NCBI GenBank assembly: GCA_021323535.1
Contig: JAJONO010000005.1
Span: forward strand, 1-64,000
DNA: 64,000 bases
Direction of reading: 5' to 3'
Source: Bacteroidota bacterium
Lineage (GTDB): Bacteria > Bacteroidota > Bacteroidia > B-17B0 > Aurantibacillaceae
Shown here: positions 34,718-44,910 of the stretch, one piece after another
Layout: every line of letters begins with the position of its first letter
Numbering within the stretch: the first letter of the stretch is position 1
The notes under the pieces: generated by a model
The model's input: the letters and a program-made list of their open reading frames with translations, nothing else
What the model was told of the DNA's origin: nothing
Databases searched by the model: none
Program-made: the position numbers and the translations under genes

Positions 34718-36289
34718 ATGCAAATTAAGACAGATTTTCTGATTATTGGTTCCGGTATTGCCGGTTTGAGTTTCGCACTTAAGGCCGCCAAAAAAGGCAA
34801 GGTTATTCTTATTACCAAAAGTAACGAGGAAGAAAGCAATACAAAATACGCCCAGGGAGGAATTGCAGCGGTGTGGCACGATAGCGACAGTATCGAAAAA
34901 CACGTAGCTGATACCCTAAACGCAGGAGCAGGACTTTGTGATGAAAAAATTGTTCGTCTCGTTGTTACTGAAGGAACGGAACGTGTAAAAGAACTAATTG
35001 AGCTGGGAACCAAATTCGATAAAAAAGCCAACGGCGATTATGATCTCGCAAAAGAAGGCGGCCATACCGAAAACCGCATTCTTCATTACAAAGACGTAAC
35101 CGGTTTTGAAATTGAACGCGCACTCCTGAAACAAATTCACGAGCATAAAAACATTACAGTTTACGACCACTACTACGCGATTGATATCCTCACCCAGCAT
35201 CATCTTGGCGAAGTGGTTACCTCTCAAACGCAAGGCATTACCTGTTACGGCGCCTATATTCTCAATACAAAAAACGGTGTTATTGATACTGTTCTTTCAA
35301 AAATAACAGTGATGGCCACGGGTGGCGCAGGACACGTTTACGCCACCACCACAAATCCGGTGATTGCTACCGGTGATGGAATTGCCATGGTGTACCGGGC
35401 AAAAGGTCATGTTAAGGATATGGAGTTTGTTCAGTTCCATCCTACATCGTTATACAATCCAGGAGAGAATCCTAGTTTTTTAATTACTGAAGCGATACGA
35501 GGATTTGGCGGAATTTTAAAAACACTCGATGGAAAAGAATTCATGCAGAAATACGATGCGCGTGGATCCCTTGCTCCACGTGATATTGTAGCCCGCGCCA
35601 TAGATAATGAAATGAAAACCCGTGGCGACGATTATGTTTATCTCGATTGCCGCCATCTCGACAGAAAAGGTTTCATTGAACATTTTCCAAATATTTATAA
35701 CAAGTGTATGTCCCTGGGGATTGATCCCTTCATGAAAATGATCCCTGTGATTCCGGCACAACATTATTTGTGTGGTGGAATTATTGTAAATGAACACGCG
35801 CAATCTACCATTACCAGTTTATATGCAGTTGGAGAATGTGCCTGCACCGGCTTGCATGGCGCCAACCGCCTGGCCAGCAATTCACTTTTAGAAGCTGTTG
35901 TATTTGCACACCGTGCCGCTGAACATGCCGCATCTGCCATGAACGAAATTTCATTCAATGACAAAATTCCTGATTGGAATGCGGAAGGAACCGAGCAGGC
36001 CGAGGAGATGATCTTAATCACACAATCACAAAAGGAAGTGCAACAGATCATGAGTAATTATGTTGGTATTGTGAGAAGTGAATTGCGTTTAAAACGCGCC
36101 TTTGACCGCCTTGAAATTCTCTACAATGAAAATGAGAAGCTGTATGATGAAAAGGTGATCACACAAAAATTATGTGAACTCAGAAATCTGATCTGTATTG
36201 GTTATTTAATCATTAAGCACGCTATTCGCAGAAAAGAAAGTGTGGGATTGCATTACATGGTGAATTATAAAAAGAAAGAAAAAATCTGA
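34718..36289 (+). CDS. nadB: L-aspartate oxidase NadB
   Basis: The 523-residue flavoprotein oxidises L-aspartate to iminoaspartate, the first step of de novo NAD synthesis. It has the FAD-binding IIGSGIAGLSFAL start, YAQGGIAAVW, the active-site RGSLAPRDIVARAI with catalytic Arg, and GECACTGLHGANRLASNSLLEA, which separates NadB from succinate dehydrogenase flavoproteins. A helical C-terminal domain completes it. The partner nadA is not in the window. It is divergent from nfu and convergent with the helicase gene. Confidence 0.96.
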   Translation: MQIKTDFLIIGSGIAGLSFALKAAKKGKVILITKSNEEESNTKYAQGGIAAVWHDSDSIEKHVADTLNAGAGLCDEKIVRLVVTEGTERVKELIELGTKFDKKANGDYDLAKEGGHTENRILHYKDVTGFEIERALLKQIHEHKNITVYDHYYAIDILTQHHLGEVVTSQTQGITCYGAYILNTKNGVIDTVLSKITVMATGGAGHVYATTTNPVIATGDGIAMVYRAKGHVKDMEFVQFHPTSLYNPGENPSFLITEAIRGFGGILKTLDGKEFMQKYDARGSLAPRDIVARAIDNEMKTRGDDYVYLDCRHLDRKGFIEHFPNIYNKCMSLGIDPFMKMIPVIPAQHYLCGGIIVNEHAQSTITSLYAVGECACTGLHGANRLASNSLLEAVVFAHRAAEHAASAMNEISFNDKIPDWNAEGTEQAEEMILITQSQKEVQQIMSNYVGIVRSELRLKRAFDRLEILYNENEKLYDEKVITQKLCELRNLICIGYLIIKHAIRRKESVGLHYMVNYKKKEKI

Positions 36290-36317
36290 TCATTCTGAAA
36301 CTTTTTCTGCAGTGAAA

Positions 36318-38813
36318 CTAGCCTTCCTCTCTTAATTTATCAGCCAGTACACACTTTATTTCTCCAAAAGAAATATCGTTAGGTAAAGTTTTTTTAATTT
36401 CTGAAAGTCCTTTTTCTTTCGAGAAATTTTCAAGCGCCTTACGTATTGTTTTTTGTTTTTCACGGCTTACGAGGTAGTCAATTTTTAATTCGCCACTTTG
36501 TACATATTCAGCAAGATGACCTTCTATGGTGGTAACCGTAAATCCTCTTTGTTGAGCAATTTCTTCAATCTTCATTCCTTTTTTAAACAGCAGAAATGAT
36601 TGCTCTCTTGTGGGAATTTTTTCCTCCTCAGACTTTTCCTTTTTAGGCTTCTTCGTTTTTTTAACAGGGAGTTCATCCATGTTTGAACTGAGATCATTTT
36701 CGAGCATGAACGCTCTTATAATTTTCAAGAAACGATCGCCAAAAGCGTCTACTTTAGCCTGACCAAAGCCGGAAACTTTCAGCAGATGATTCTCATTAGT
36801 AGGAAGAAAATTAGTAAGTTCTGTCAACGTTTTATTATTCGCCACCATGTAAATTGGTTTTCCTTCGTCGTTACAGATTTCATCACGCAGTAAAATCAGT
36901 TCACGGTATAATTTCGGATATTTTACATCGGCAGAAACTTTAGTATTTTTTGCACTTGCATAAACATTCAGTTTAAAGTCCGGGTAAATTAATTTTAGTT
37001 TTCTTTTCACAAAATCAGAAAAAATAAATCCCTTTCCTATTGAAGAAATCAAAGAGTGTTTTTGAAACAACGTATCTAAGAACAACTGAAAAATCGCGTT
37101 CAGTTCATCGGCTGCTTCTTTGCTTTCGGTACGAAGAGTGCAATTCTTTAAATCGTCGAGACACTTTTTTATTTCCGTTTCAAAATAAACAGAAGCCTGT
37201 TTTAATCGTGCCTGAAGTGGCAAATCCGTTTCAATACTTAGTGCAGCATCTACAAGTGCCGACAACTGGTTCTTGAATTTAGTTGATACTTCATGAAGAG
37301 CATCTATCTTCTTAAAAAAAGTTTCGCTCCACTCAGCACCATCGCCCGTTATTTTAGTTTTGAAGAGTTGTATAATTCCACCTGCTTCCTGCCTTGAATA
37401 AAATAACTCAGTAAAATCAAAGAGGCTGGTTAAAACCGTTTTGATATAGTTTCGTTGTGCCCCACTGAAAATAGTATTAACCTGCTCGTTGTTTTGTTTT
37501 GTAGTAGAAAAGTTTACAATTTTTCTATCGTTCAGTAAGCTCTGTGGACTAATTTTAGAGCTTAAGGTTAATCCTTCCAGGCCACGGCAACGACTCAGCG
37601 CCACATATACTTGTCCCGCGCTAAAAGCTTCCGCCGCGTCAATGATCAGTTTATCAAAGGTTAATCCCTGGCTCTTATGAATTGTAATGGCCCAGGCAAG
37701 GCGGAGCGGAAACTGGTTGAATGTTCCAAGAACTTCTTCTTCGATGTGTTTTGTGCTTTTATCAACATTGTAAGCCACGTTGGTCCATGCTTCGCGCTGT
37801 ACATCAATCTCGTGATGATCTTCCTCACATTTTACTTTTATTTTTTCTTCATCAATAAAAGAAATGACCCCGATCTTTCCGTTATAATAATTCTTCTCGG
37901 TATTATTTTTCAGAAACATGACACGCGTTCCTTTTTTCAGAACAAGAATTTCATCGGCCGGGTAATTTTTTTCAGAAAATATTTTGTCTACTTTGCATTT
38001 AAAGCTGTACTCTTTACCAGGAAGATCTTTAAGCGAACTCAAATTGATTTCATCTGCTTTACGATTGTGAGTTGTTAATGTAATATTCTCACGGTAATCC
38101 TCTTTGGTGATATTGGCTTTAAAATGCGAATTAAGAAGCTCCAGCCCCTCCTGATCAAGAATATTATTTCTAACTTTATTCAAAAGATCAATAAACCTGG
38201 TCTCATTTTGCCTGTAGATTTTCGTTAGCTCAATAAAAACGGGAGGATTATTCTTAACAACGAGGCTATCAAAAAAATACGGGCTCTGGTAGACCTCATT
38301 CAGTATCCTCCATTCTTCAGGCTGCACTACAGGTGGAAGCTGATACATATCCCCAATGAGCATCACCTGAACGCCACCGAAAGGTAAATGCCATTTCTTG
38401 CGTGTTTGTCTGAGCGTAATGTCAATCTGATCGAGGAGGTCGGCGCGAACCATACTTACTTCGTCAATAACAAGGAGTTCAAGGTTCCTGAAAATGGATA
38501 ATCGTTGAAGATTATATTTTAGTGTGGGCAGATTTGTTTTTGACGCATTAAGTTCCCCTGTTTCTTTTAGTGACGGAAGAAAAGGAGTGAACGGAAACTG
38601 AAAAAAAGAATGTATTGTAGTTCCTCCTGCGTTGATAGCTGCAACACCTGTTGGAGCAACCACTGCAATCTGTTTGTATGTGTTTTCGCGAATGTACTTT
38701 AATAAAGTAGTCTTCCCTGTTCCGGCTTTTCCTGTAAGAAAAATAAGCTGGCTGGTTTGATTTACAAAACTAAGAACCTGTTCGAACTGTGGATTAATTT
38801 CTATAGTACTCAT
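36318..38813 (-). CDS. PIF1-like helicase with HRDC and HTH C-terminal domains
   Basis: The 831-residue SF1B helicase has Walker A GKAGTGKTTLL (about 27-37), VVAPTGVAAINAGG, Walker B LVIDEVSMVRADLLD, and a C-terminal motor half with AITIHKSQGLTFDKL and VYVALSRCRGLEGL, the PIF1/RecD-type motif set. After about residue 450 comes a long helical linker, then an HRDC domain (about 636-701, KVSGFGQAKVDAFG) and an HTH of the RecQ C-terminal type (about 730-786, KGMKIEEIAQQRGFT). PIF1 helicases unwind 5'-3' and resolve G-quadruplex or D-loop structures; HRDC is normally a RecQ accessory domain. It is divergent from the aldehyde dehydrogenase. Confidence 0.9.
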   Translation of the reverse strand: MSTIEINPQFEQVLSFVNQTSQLIFLTGKAGTGKTTLLKYIRENTYKQIAVVAPTGVAAINAGGTTIHSFFQFPFTPFLPSLKETGELNASKTNLPTLKYNLQRLSIFRNLELLVIDEVSMVRADLLDQIDITLRQTRKKWHLPFGGVQVMLIGDMYQLPPVVQPEEWRILNEVYQSPYFFDSLVVKNNPPVFIELTKIYRQNETRFIDLLNKVRNNILDQEGLELLNSHFKANITKEDYRENITLTTHNRKADEINLSSLKDLPGKEYSFKCKVDKIFSEKNYPADEILVLKKGTRVMFLKNNTEKNYYNGKIGVISFIDEEKIKVKCEEDHHEIDVQREAWTNVAYNVDKSTKHIEEEVLGTFNQFPLRLAWAITIHKSQGLTFDKLIIDAAEAFSAGQVYVALSRCRGLEGLTLSSKISPQSLLNDRKIVNFSTTKQNNEQVNTIFSGAQRNYIKTVLTSLFDFTELFYSRQEAGGIIQLFKTKITGDGAEWSETFFKKIDALHEVSTKFKNQLSALVDAALSIETDLPLQARLKQASVYFETEIKKCLDDLKNCTLRTESKEAADELNAIFQLFLDTLFQKHSLISSIGKGFIFSDFVKRKLKLIYPDFKLNVYASAKNTKVSADVKYPKLYRELILLRDEICNDEGKPIYMVANNKTLTELTNFLPTNENHLLKVSGFGQAKVDAFGDRFLKIIRAFMLENDLSSNMDELPVKKTKKPKKEKSEEEKIPTREQSFLLFKKGMKIEEIAQQRGFTVTTIEGHLAEYVQSGELKIDYLVSREKQKTIRKALENFSKEKGLSEIKKTLPNDISFGEIKCVLADKLREEG

Positions 38814-38857
38814 TGGAAAAGTAAAAGTAAAGTAAAATTTATAAATTAGTGGGTCTA

Positions 38858-40273
38858 ATGAACGAACATAAAATATATTGTGCCGGAAAATTTATCGAAA
38901 CCGGCCGGAAACTGGTGGTTACCAACAAATACAGCGGAAAAATTTATTCCACTACTTTTCAGGCTGATGAAAAAGTACTTAACAAAGCCATTGTTGCAGC
39001 CGAAAAAGTAAAACAGGAATGCAGGGAATTATCTTCACTTCAGAAATATGAAGCCTTAAAGTTTATTCATGAAGCCATTTTGAAAGACAAAAAAAGACTC
39101 GCGGAAATTCTTTGTATCGAGAGCGGGAAACCGATCATTTATGCCACAGGAGAAATTGAACGCGCCGCTCAGACATTTCTCATTGCGGCCGAAGAATGTA
39201 AACGTCTCCCAAAGGAATACATGAGTCTTGACTGGACCCTAAACGGAAAAAACAAGGAAGGAATTGTGAATTATTTTCCGGTTGGAGTTGTAGCCGGAAT
39301 TTCTCCGTTCAATTTTCCTCTCAATTTGGCGGTTCATAAAATTGCTCCGGCCATTGCCGCAGGTTGTCCCATTATTTTAAAACCAGCCTCTAGTACTCCA
39401 TTATCTACACTTGAATTGGCGAAGATCATTGACAAAAGTAATCTTCCCAAAGGATCGGTTTCTATTCTACCAATGGACCGCAAAACAGGAAACCTATTAG
39501 TAACTGACGATAGAATTAATTTATTAAGCTTCACAGGTTCTCCTGAAATTGGCTGGGAACTCAAAAAACAAAGTGGAAAAAAGAAAGTTGTACTTGAACT
39601 TGGAGGAAATGCAGGTGTCATTATTTCGAAAGGAACCGATATTAAATCTGTAATTGCAAAATGTATGATCGGAGCTTTTTCTTACAGTGGACAAATTTGT
39701 ATTCACGCTCAGAGATTCTTTGTGCATCCAGATGTGTATGATAATTTTCTGAAAGCCATGAAATCTGAGACAGACAAACTGAAGAACGCTGATCCGCTCA
39801 ACGATTCAACAAAAGTAAGCTGCATGATAGATGAAGAAAATGCGAAGCGTGTAGAATCATGGGTAAAAGAGGCTGTGAAGCAAGGCGCAAAATTAATAAG
39901 CGGCGGAAAACGTCATGGTAATTTTTATGAAGCTACTATTCTTACCAACACAACTTCAAAAATGAAAGTAAGCGCTGAAGAAATTTTCGGACCGGTTATC
40001 TGTATTGAAAAATACAATGGTAAAATTAAGGACGCTATCAAAAAAATAAACGATTCAAAGTTTGGCTTGCAGTGTGGCGTGTTCACAGATTCAGTAAGCG
40101 AACTTGATCAGTGTTTTAAAAACATTGAAGTGGGTGGCGTCATCCACAATGAAGTTCCAACACTTCGATTTGATCAGATGCCATATGGAGGAATAAAAGA
40201 AAGTGGTTTAGGAAGAGAAGGCGTTAAATATGCTATCATGGATATGATGGAAGCGAAAGTGCTTGTAAAATAA
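38858..40273 (+). CDS. aldehyde dehydrogenase family protein
   Basis: The ATG three codons inside the track ORF is preferred over its GTG. The 471-residue NAD(P)-dependent ALDH has PVGVVAGISPFNFPLNL, KPASSTPLSTL, the FTGSPEIGW cofactor loop, catalytic Glu in LELGGNAGVI, the nucleophilic Cys in YSGQICIHAQR, and EEIFGPVICIEKY. It would oxidise an aldehyde to its acid; substrate cannot be read from sequence. It resembles the broad succinate-semialdehyde/lactaldehyde type. It stands alone, divergent from the helicase. Confidence 0.92.
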   Translation: MNEHKIYCAGKFIETGRKLVVTNKYSGKIYSTTFQADEKVLNKAIVAAEKVKQECRELSSLQKYEALKFIHEAILKDKKRLAEILCIESGKPIIYATGEIERAAQTFLIAAEECKRLPKEYMSLDWTLNGKNKEGIVNYFPVGVVAGISPFNFPLNLAVHKIAPAIAAGCPIILKPASSTPLSTLELAKIIDKSNLPKGSVSILPMDRKTGNLLVTDDRINLLSFTGSPEIGWELKKQSGKKKVVLELGGNAGVIISKGTDIKSVIAKCMIGAFSYSGQICIHAQRFFVHPDVYDNFLKAMKSETDKLKNADPLNDSTKVSCMIDEENAKRVESWVKEAVKQGAKLISGGKRHGNFYEATILTNTTSKMKVSAEEIFGPVICIEKYNGKIKDAIKKINDSKFGLQCGVFTDSVSELDQCFKNIEVGGVIHNEVPTLRFDQMPYGGIKESGLGREGVKYAIMDMMEAKVLVK

Positions 40274-40368
40274 TTGCAGAATCTGTCATTTAAAACTCTG
40301 TCGCTCTAATGCATTTATAATTTGTGCCCTCAAAGTTTTTTAATACATTTACTCAAAACCATTCTAAA

Positions 40369-41826
40369 ATGAAAAAACTTTTACTGCTTGCTTCCACCAT
40401 CTTTATGACCGGAAGTTTATCCTCACAAAGTGTTACGCGTCTTTTGGCAGTTTCTCAAGGCGATGATCAATTACGTGTTCTTGACACAAACACTTATGCA
40501 ACCCTGAACGTTATTACCACTTCATTCACCAATGCAGCGCTAAGTGTTGATGGATTTACCGGATTAACCAAGCATCCGGTAACCGGAGCTTTGTACGTTA
40601 TTGCTAAAGAAGGTTCAGGCGACCGTTATCTTGGCAAGTTAAATGCTGCTACGGGAGCTGTAGATGATATTGGTATCCTTGGCGATAACTTTGCCACACT
40701 TACATTTAATGCGAATAACACTTTACTTGGAGTTACCGGGAATGGCGCTTCAGTTCCAAACACTGCTTACAGAATCAACCTGAACAATGCTTCAAATACA
40801 ATGATAGGCGCTATGGTAAATGGAAGTTATGGAGAATCTATTTCGTTTAATCCAACCATCAATAAAATATATCACTGGACAGGGTCTGCGATTACTTATG
40901 AAAAATATGATACGTCGTTTACAGCGCCAATTAATATTCCTACTGCTTATAGCGACGAAATAGGCGCATCTGTATTTAAGGCCGGTAACAAATTTATCAC
41001 TACAACTTATTTCGGAGATTTTTCAGAAGCTGATACTTCAGGAAACTTCACTCCTATTATGTCTTACTCCACCGGTATTAAAGGTTTAGCTTATATTACC
41101 TGTCCACGCGCAATTACCGGAACCTTTACCTTCTGCGCCAACTCTACAACTACATTAACAATGAGCAGTGGTGGCGCATCTTATCAGTGGTATGTGAATG
41201 GTACTGCTGTTGCCAACGCAACCAATCAAGCCATTATCACCAGTACAGCTGGCTATTATAAATGCATGATCACCGATGGCTGCGGAACCGATTCTATTGC
41301 TGCCGGAGTTACAACCCAATCGGTTAGTTTACCAACAGTTTCTATTTCAGGTCCAAGCGTCGTATGCGCCGGACAAACTGTTACCCTTACAGGTTCTTCG
41401 GGTGGAAGCAGCCAGTGGTATATGAACGGCGTTCTTCAGCCAGGTGCAACTGCAAACACATTTACTGTGAACGCTGCCGGAATTTACAACATGACAAAAA
41501 CCAATACCAATGGATGTAAAGATTCCGCGGCGGTTGGACACCAGGTGAGTGTTTCTCCATGTACAGGAATAAATGAAAATTCACTGAACGCTTCAATCAG
41601 AATTTCTCCTAACCCTACAACAGGAAAATTCATTATTGAGAGTGGCGAAGACATAGTTTCTTATTTCGTAACTGATATCACCGGCAAAAAAGTGATCAGG
41701 GAACAAAAAAATAATTCTTCAATTGTGAATGTCAATATCAGCGAACTTGATAACGCGATTTATTTTGTAACATTAACTGGCGCTTCAGGAAAAACGCAAC
41801 AGTTGAAAATAATTCTTTCGAAATAA
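40369..41826 (+). CDS. T9SS-exported beta-propeller/Ig-like protein
   Basis: ATG at 40369 opens a signal peptide (MKKLLLLASTIFMTGSLSSQ); the track's GTG 15 codons earlier is not needed. Residues about 20-240 look like a YVTN-type propeller (repeated DD-x-LRVLDTNT-like and TKHPVTGALYVI strands). Two Ig-like modules follow (each with a Cys pair and a Q-W-Y core, e.g. SYQWYVNG and SQWYMNG), then a T9SS type A sorting domain (ISPNPTTGKF, ending LKIILSK). It is first of three T9SS proteins with related modules. Ligand unknown; surface location inferred. Confidence 0.85.
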   Translation: MKKLLLLASTIFMTGSLSSQSVTRLLAVSQGDDQLRVLDTNTYATLNVITTSFTNAALSVDGFTGLTKHPVTGALYVIAKEGSGDRYLGKLNAATGAVDDIGILGDNFATLTFNANNTLLGVTGNGASVPNTAYRINLNNASNTMIGAMVNGSYGESISFNPTINKIYHWTGSAITYEKYDTSFTAPINIPTAYSDEIGASVFKAGNKFITTTYFGDFSEADTSGNFTPIMSYSTGIKGLAYITCPRAITGTFTFCANSTTTLTMSSGGASYQWYVNGTAVANATNQAIITSTAGYYKCMITDGCGTDSIAAGVTTQSVSLPTVSISGPSVVCAGQTVTLTGSSGGSSQWYMNGVLQPGATANTFTVNAAGIYNMTKTNTNGCKDSAAVGHQVSVSPCTGINENSLNASIRISPNPTTGKFIIESGEDIVSYFVTDITGKKVIREQKNNSSIVNVNISELDNAIYFVTLTGASGKTQQLKIILSK

Positions 41827-41844
41827 ATCTGAAGATCATATCAG

Positions 41845-41876
41845 AAAAGGGAGTCCGCAAGGCTCCCTTTTTTATT
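41845..41876 (+). terminator. terminator of the first Ig-like T9SS gene
   Basis: AAAAGGGAG/CTCCCTTTT makes a 9-bp stem with inner CC/GG pairing and a TTTTTTATTT tail. Confidence 0.85.
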
Positions 41877-41966
41877 TATGAGCATTTAAGAATTGGTTAT
41901 ACCCGCGAAATGGGCAACAAACACCTCACAAACATTGCTCCGTGATGTTAAAAGCATCACAATAGA

Positions 41967-41997
41967 TTTGGCAATTAAACAGAATTTACTATTTTTA
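41967..41997 (+). promoter_or_regulatory. promoter of the 929-residue T9SS gene
   Basis: TTTG (41967-41970), 19 nt, TATTTTTA (41990-41997): correct spacing, one mismatch at the last -7 base. A GTGATG/CATCAC inverted repeat lies just upstream. Confidence 0.6.
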
Positions 41998-42031
41998 ATC
42001 CTCCCTAAAGTTTAACCTAAACCAAATCCGT

Positions 42032-44821
42032 ATGAAAAAAATCTACCTGAGTTTATCAGTTATTGCTTTGGCGTTATTGTCGACCAGCAATTTAAATGCA
42101 CAATGCGCAAGCTCGGTTTCGGCCGGAGCAGCAACCAATTTATTTACGAATATCAGATGGACCACCAACCCTATTGCTGTAAACAAGGACCTTAACACCA
42201 TTGTTTTCGCGCATAGAAACAGCGTTGCTGGTTTCGGAGGCAGTTCAGGAAACATACGCTACGATGTTTCTACAAATGGCGGAACAACCTGGACCAACAA
42301 CCTCGGGAATCTTAATCCGTTAGTAACAAGTGCGGCGCGATATCCAAATGCCTGCATTTATAATCCAACCGGAAATTCAACCCCCTCTAACGCATATATC
42401 GGATACCTCGCTGCAACCATCAACGGAGCAGGTGGATGGAACGGACATGTTAGCGGCGTACGGCAATTAAGCGGCACCGGTAACACCGAAAATTACAATC
42501 AGGCAGGAAGCACCAACGTTTTAATTCCCAATTCCCTTACAAAAGGGGCGCCGGGAGTTTACTGGGCAGCCGACGCTGTTTTCAACGGGACCATTGTAAC
42601 AGGTTTCAGAATTTATAAAGGAACATGGAACGGCTCAAATGATATTACCTGGGCAAATAATTTTACAGCCACTCCGCCATTAAGCACTGCGTTTAACGGA
42701 ACAGCACAGGTTGCTGATTATAATATCGCATTTGATCCAACAGGACAGATGGGCTGGATGAGTTTTCTCGGACATGTAACCGGCGGGCCTACTAACTACG
42801 CATACTATCCTGTTTTCTACAAAACAACCGATGGCGGGGCTTCGTGGAACGGACCAATTCAGGTGGACATTAACCAGTTTCCATGTATCAGCTCTTTAAT
42901 TTCAACTACGAATGTTGCCACCACTGCGTTTGAGCATGATCTTACAGTGGACATATATGGGAATCCTCACATGATCACTACCATCTGTAACGGAAACAAT
43001 GCTTACTCTGTTTACTTCGGGTCAACACATCATATTTTTGACATCACACTGTTCAATGGAATATGGAACGCTTATGATGTTGCCAATGTAAATGCTGGCC
43101 GCGGAACTTTTGGCGTAGGAACAAATTCAGTTTCCATGGATATGTTCCCGCAGATTTCGAGAACAGCAGACGGTAAAAAAATATTCTTTGCATGGACCGA
43201 CAACTCAGGATACGCACTTGGATCGGCCAATCAAACACCAAACTTAATGTCGAAAGCATTCGACGTTACTACCTGGAAATGGACACCTCAAAAAGATTTT
43301 ACCTCGTGTAATGCTCCTTTGAACGGACAAATGCTTATGCCTCACATTGCCGATGAAGTTCTTGAACCAAGCGGCACAACATTTAAAATGGCGGGGGTTT
43401 ATGGTTTATTTACTGTTGCAAACGATCCGGGCTCTACCTGCAACTTTAATTACCTCGATAATCTTGTTTACAACGCCAGTGATTTTAGTATTACACAAAC
43501 TCCTATGAGTGTTTCTATTCAACAGGGAAGCAGCATGTTATTATGTCCTGCGCAGATTGCATCATTAAGCATTACAGGTTCGTATTCACAGGTTTTGTGG
43601 AACAACGCCGCCATTACTAATTCCACTTCCGTTGGTACCGGGAGTACATACATTGTAGCTGTAAGAAACGGATGTACACTCGGCGCGGATACAATTGTGG
43701 TAACGGGATTAACAGTGAACATTACTCCTTCAAATCCTTCCATTTGTATTGGAAATTCAACAACGCTGACAGCCAGTACAAACGCTCCAAGCTTTACCTG
43801 GAACCCAGGAGGTTTAACAACATCCTCTATTGTTATTACACCTACTGCAACTACCATCTATACCTTATCCACTCCAGGAACAAACTGTATGTATAATCCA
43901 ACTAACTTCGTCACAGTGAATAATCTTCCCACTATTACGATTTCCGGAAGTCCGTCTGTGTGTTCCGGATCTTCGGTAACGCATTCGGCAAGTGGAGCAA
44001 CTACGTATTCGTGGAATACCGGAGCAACAACAGCTTCTGTAAATTTATCGCCAACAGTAAACACAACTTATACAGTTACAGGAATTGATGCGAACTCTTG
44101 TGTAAATACACAGACTTCATCTGTTACAGTATTTACTTCTCCGACAGTTGCGGTAACAGGATCTATGGTTGTTTGTGCGGGAACACAAGTAACGCTTACT
44201 GCATCGGGCGCATCCACATATTCGTGGACCACAGGATCTTCATCATCAAGTATAACTATTACTCCAACAGTTGGAACCACAACCTTATCTGTAACAGGAA
44301 CCTCAACCAATTCATGTTTACATACTCTTCCGTTAACGCTTGCCGCCAATGCGTTACCAACTGTCAGTATCGGATCTACGCATACTTTACTATGCAGTGG
44401 ATCGACAGCAAGTTTAACAGGGTCGGGTGCTAATTCGTATAACTGGAACACAGGATCTACAAATGCAGTGATTGCAATTTCGCCAACAACAAATACAACT
44501 TACACCTTAACAGGAACAGGTGCCAATGGCTGCAGCAACACGTTTACGTTTACACAACAGGTTTCTCCTTGTGCAGGTATTGAAATGTTTACCAATAATA
44601 ACCTCATCAGCATTTATCCTAATCCAAATAACGGAGAGTTTACCGTTCTTACCAATGAACCTGTTTTATTAAACATTATAAATGAACTTGGCCAGGTTGT
44701 TTACGCGATCGATTTAAAAGAACATAAATCGGTAAAAATAAAACATCTTGCCCCTGGTGTTTATTTTGTAACAGGAACAACAAGCAAAAACTTAATCAGA
44801 AGTAAACTTATTGTAGAATAA
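42032..44821 (+). CDS. T9SS-exported BNR-propeller protein with five Ig-like modules
   Basis: The 929-residue protein has a signal peptide (IYLSLSVIALALLSTSNLNAQ). An N-terminal sialidase-like propeller occupies about 25-490 (Asp-box-like STNGGTTWTN; FYKTTDGGASWNGP). Five tandem Ig-like modules of about 70 residues each follow (to about 855), with a recurrent C-SG / Y-x-WNTG / YTVTG / C pattern, then a T9SS type A domain (YPNPNNGEF, SKLIVE). A role in adhesion or glycan binding is plausible, but no catalytic residues can be assigned. It shares its module type with the 1439-residue protein downstream. Confidence 0.85.
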   Translation: MKKIYLSLSVIALALLSTSNLNAQCASSVSAGAATNLFTNIRWTTNPIAVNKDLNTIVFAHRNSVAGFGGSSGNIRYDVSTNGGTTWTNNLGNLNPLVTSAARYPNACIYNPTGNSTPSNAYIGYLAATINGAGGWNGHVSGVRQLSGTGNTENYNQAGSTNVLIPNSLTKGAPGVYWAADAVFNGTIVTGFRIYKGTWNGSNDITWANNFTATPPLSTAFNGTAQVADYNIAFDPTGQMGWMSFLGHVTGGPTNYAYYPVFYKTTDGGASWNGPIQVDINQFPCISSLISTTNVATTAFEHDLTVDIYGNPHMITTICNGNNAYSVYFGSTHHIFDITLFNGIWNAYDVANVNAGRGTFGVGTNSVSMDMFPQISRTADGKKIFFAWTDNSGYALGSANQTPNLMSKAFDVTTWKWTPQKDFTSCNAPLNGQMLMPHIADEVLEPSGTTFKMAGVYGLFTVANDPGSTCNFNYLDNLVYNASDFSITQTPMSVSIQQGSSMLLCPAQIASLSITGSYSQVLWNNAAITNSTSVGTGSTYIVAVRNGCTLGADTIVVTGLTVNITPSNPSICIGNSTTLTASTNAPSFTWNPGGLTTSSIVITPTATTIYTLSTPGTNCMYNPTNFVTVNNLPTITISGSPSVCSGSSVTHSASGATTYSWNTGATTASVNLSPTVNTTYTVTGIDANSCVNTQTSSVTVFTSPTVAVTGSMVVCAGTQVTLTASGASTYSWTTGSSSSSITITPTVGTTTLSVTGTSTNSCLHTLPLTLAANALPTVSIGSTHTLLCSGSTASLTGSGANSYNWNTGSTNAVIAISPTTNTTYTLTGTGANGCSNTFTFTQQVSPCAGIEMFTNNNLISIYPNPNNGEFTVLTNEPVLLNIINELGQVVYAIDLKEHKSVKIKHLAPGVYFVTGTTSKNLIRSKLIVE

Positions 44822-44836
44822 AAAATTCTTTCTTTC

Positions 44837-44871
44837 GAAAAAGCTCTTCCAATTAAGGAAGGGCTTTTTTT
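44837..44871 (+). terminator. terminator of the 929-residue T9SS gene
   Basis: AAAAAGCTCTTCC/GGAAGGGCTTTTT pairs over 13 bp with one T-G wobble, followed by more T. Confidence 0.85.
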
Positions 44872-44910
44872 ATTTTATAATTACGGGTATCTTTAACGTC
44901 AAACTTTTTT

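Noticed and set aside
43519-44451. Several antisense ORFs (112 and 127 residues) in the T9SS repeat region
   Set aside because: They arise because the Thr/Ser/Gly-rich sense repeats lack antisense stops; their translations are repetitive shadows.
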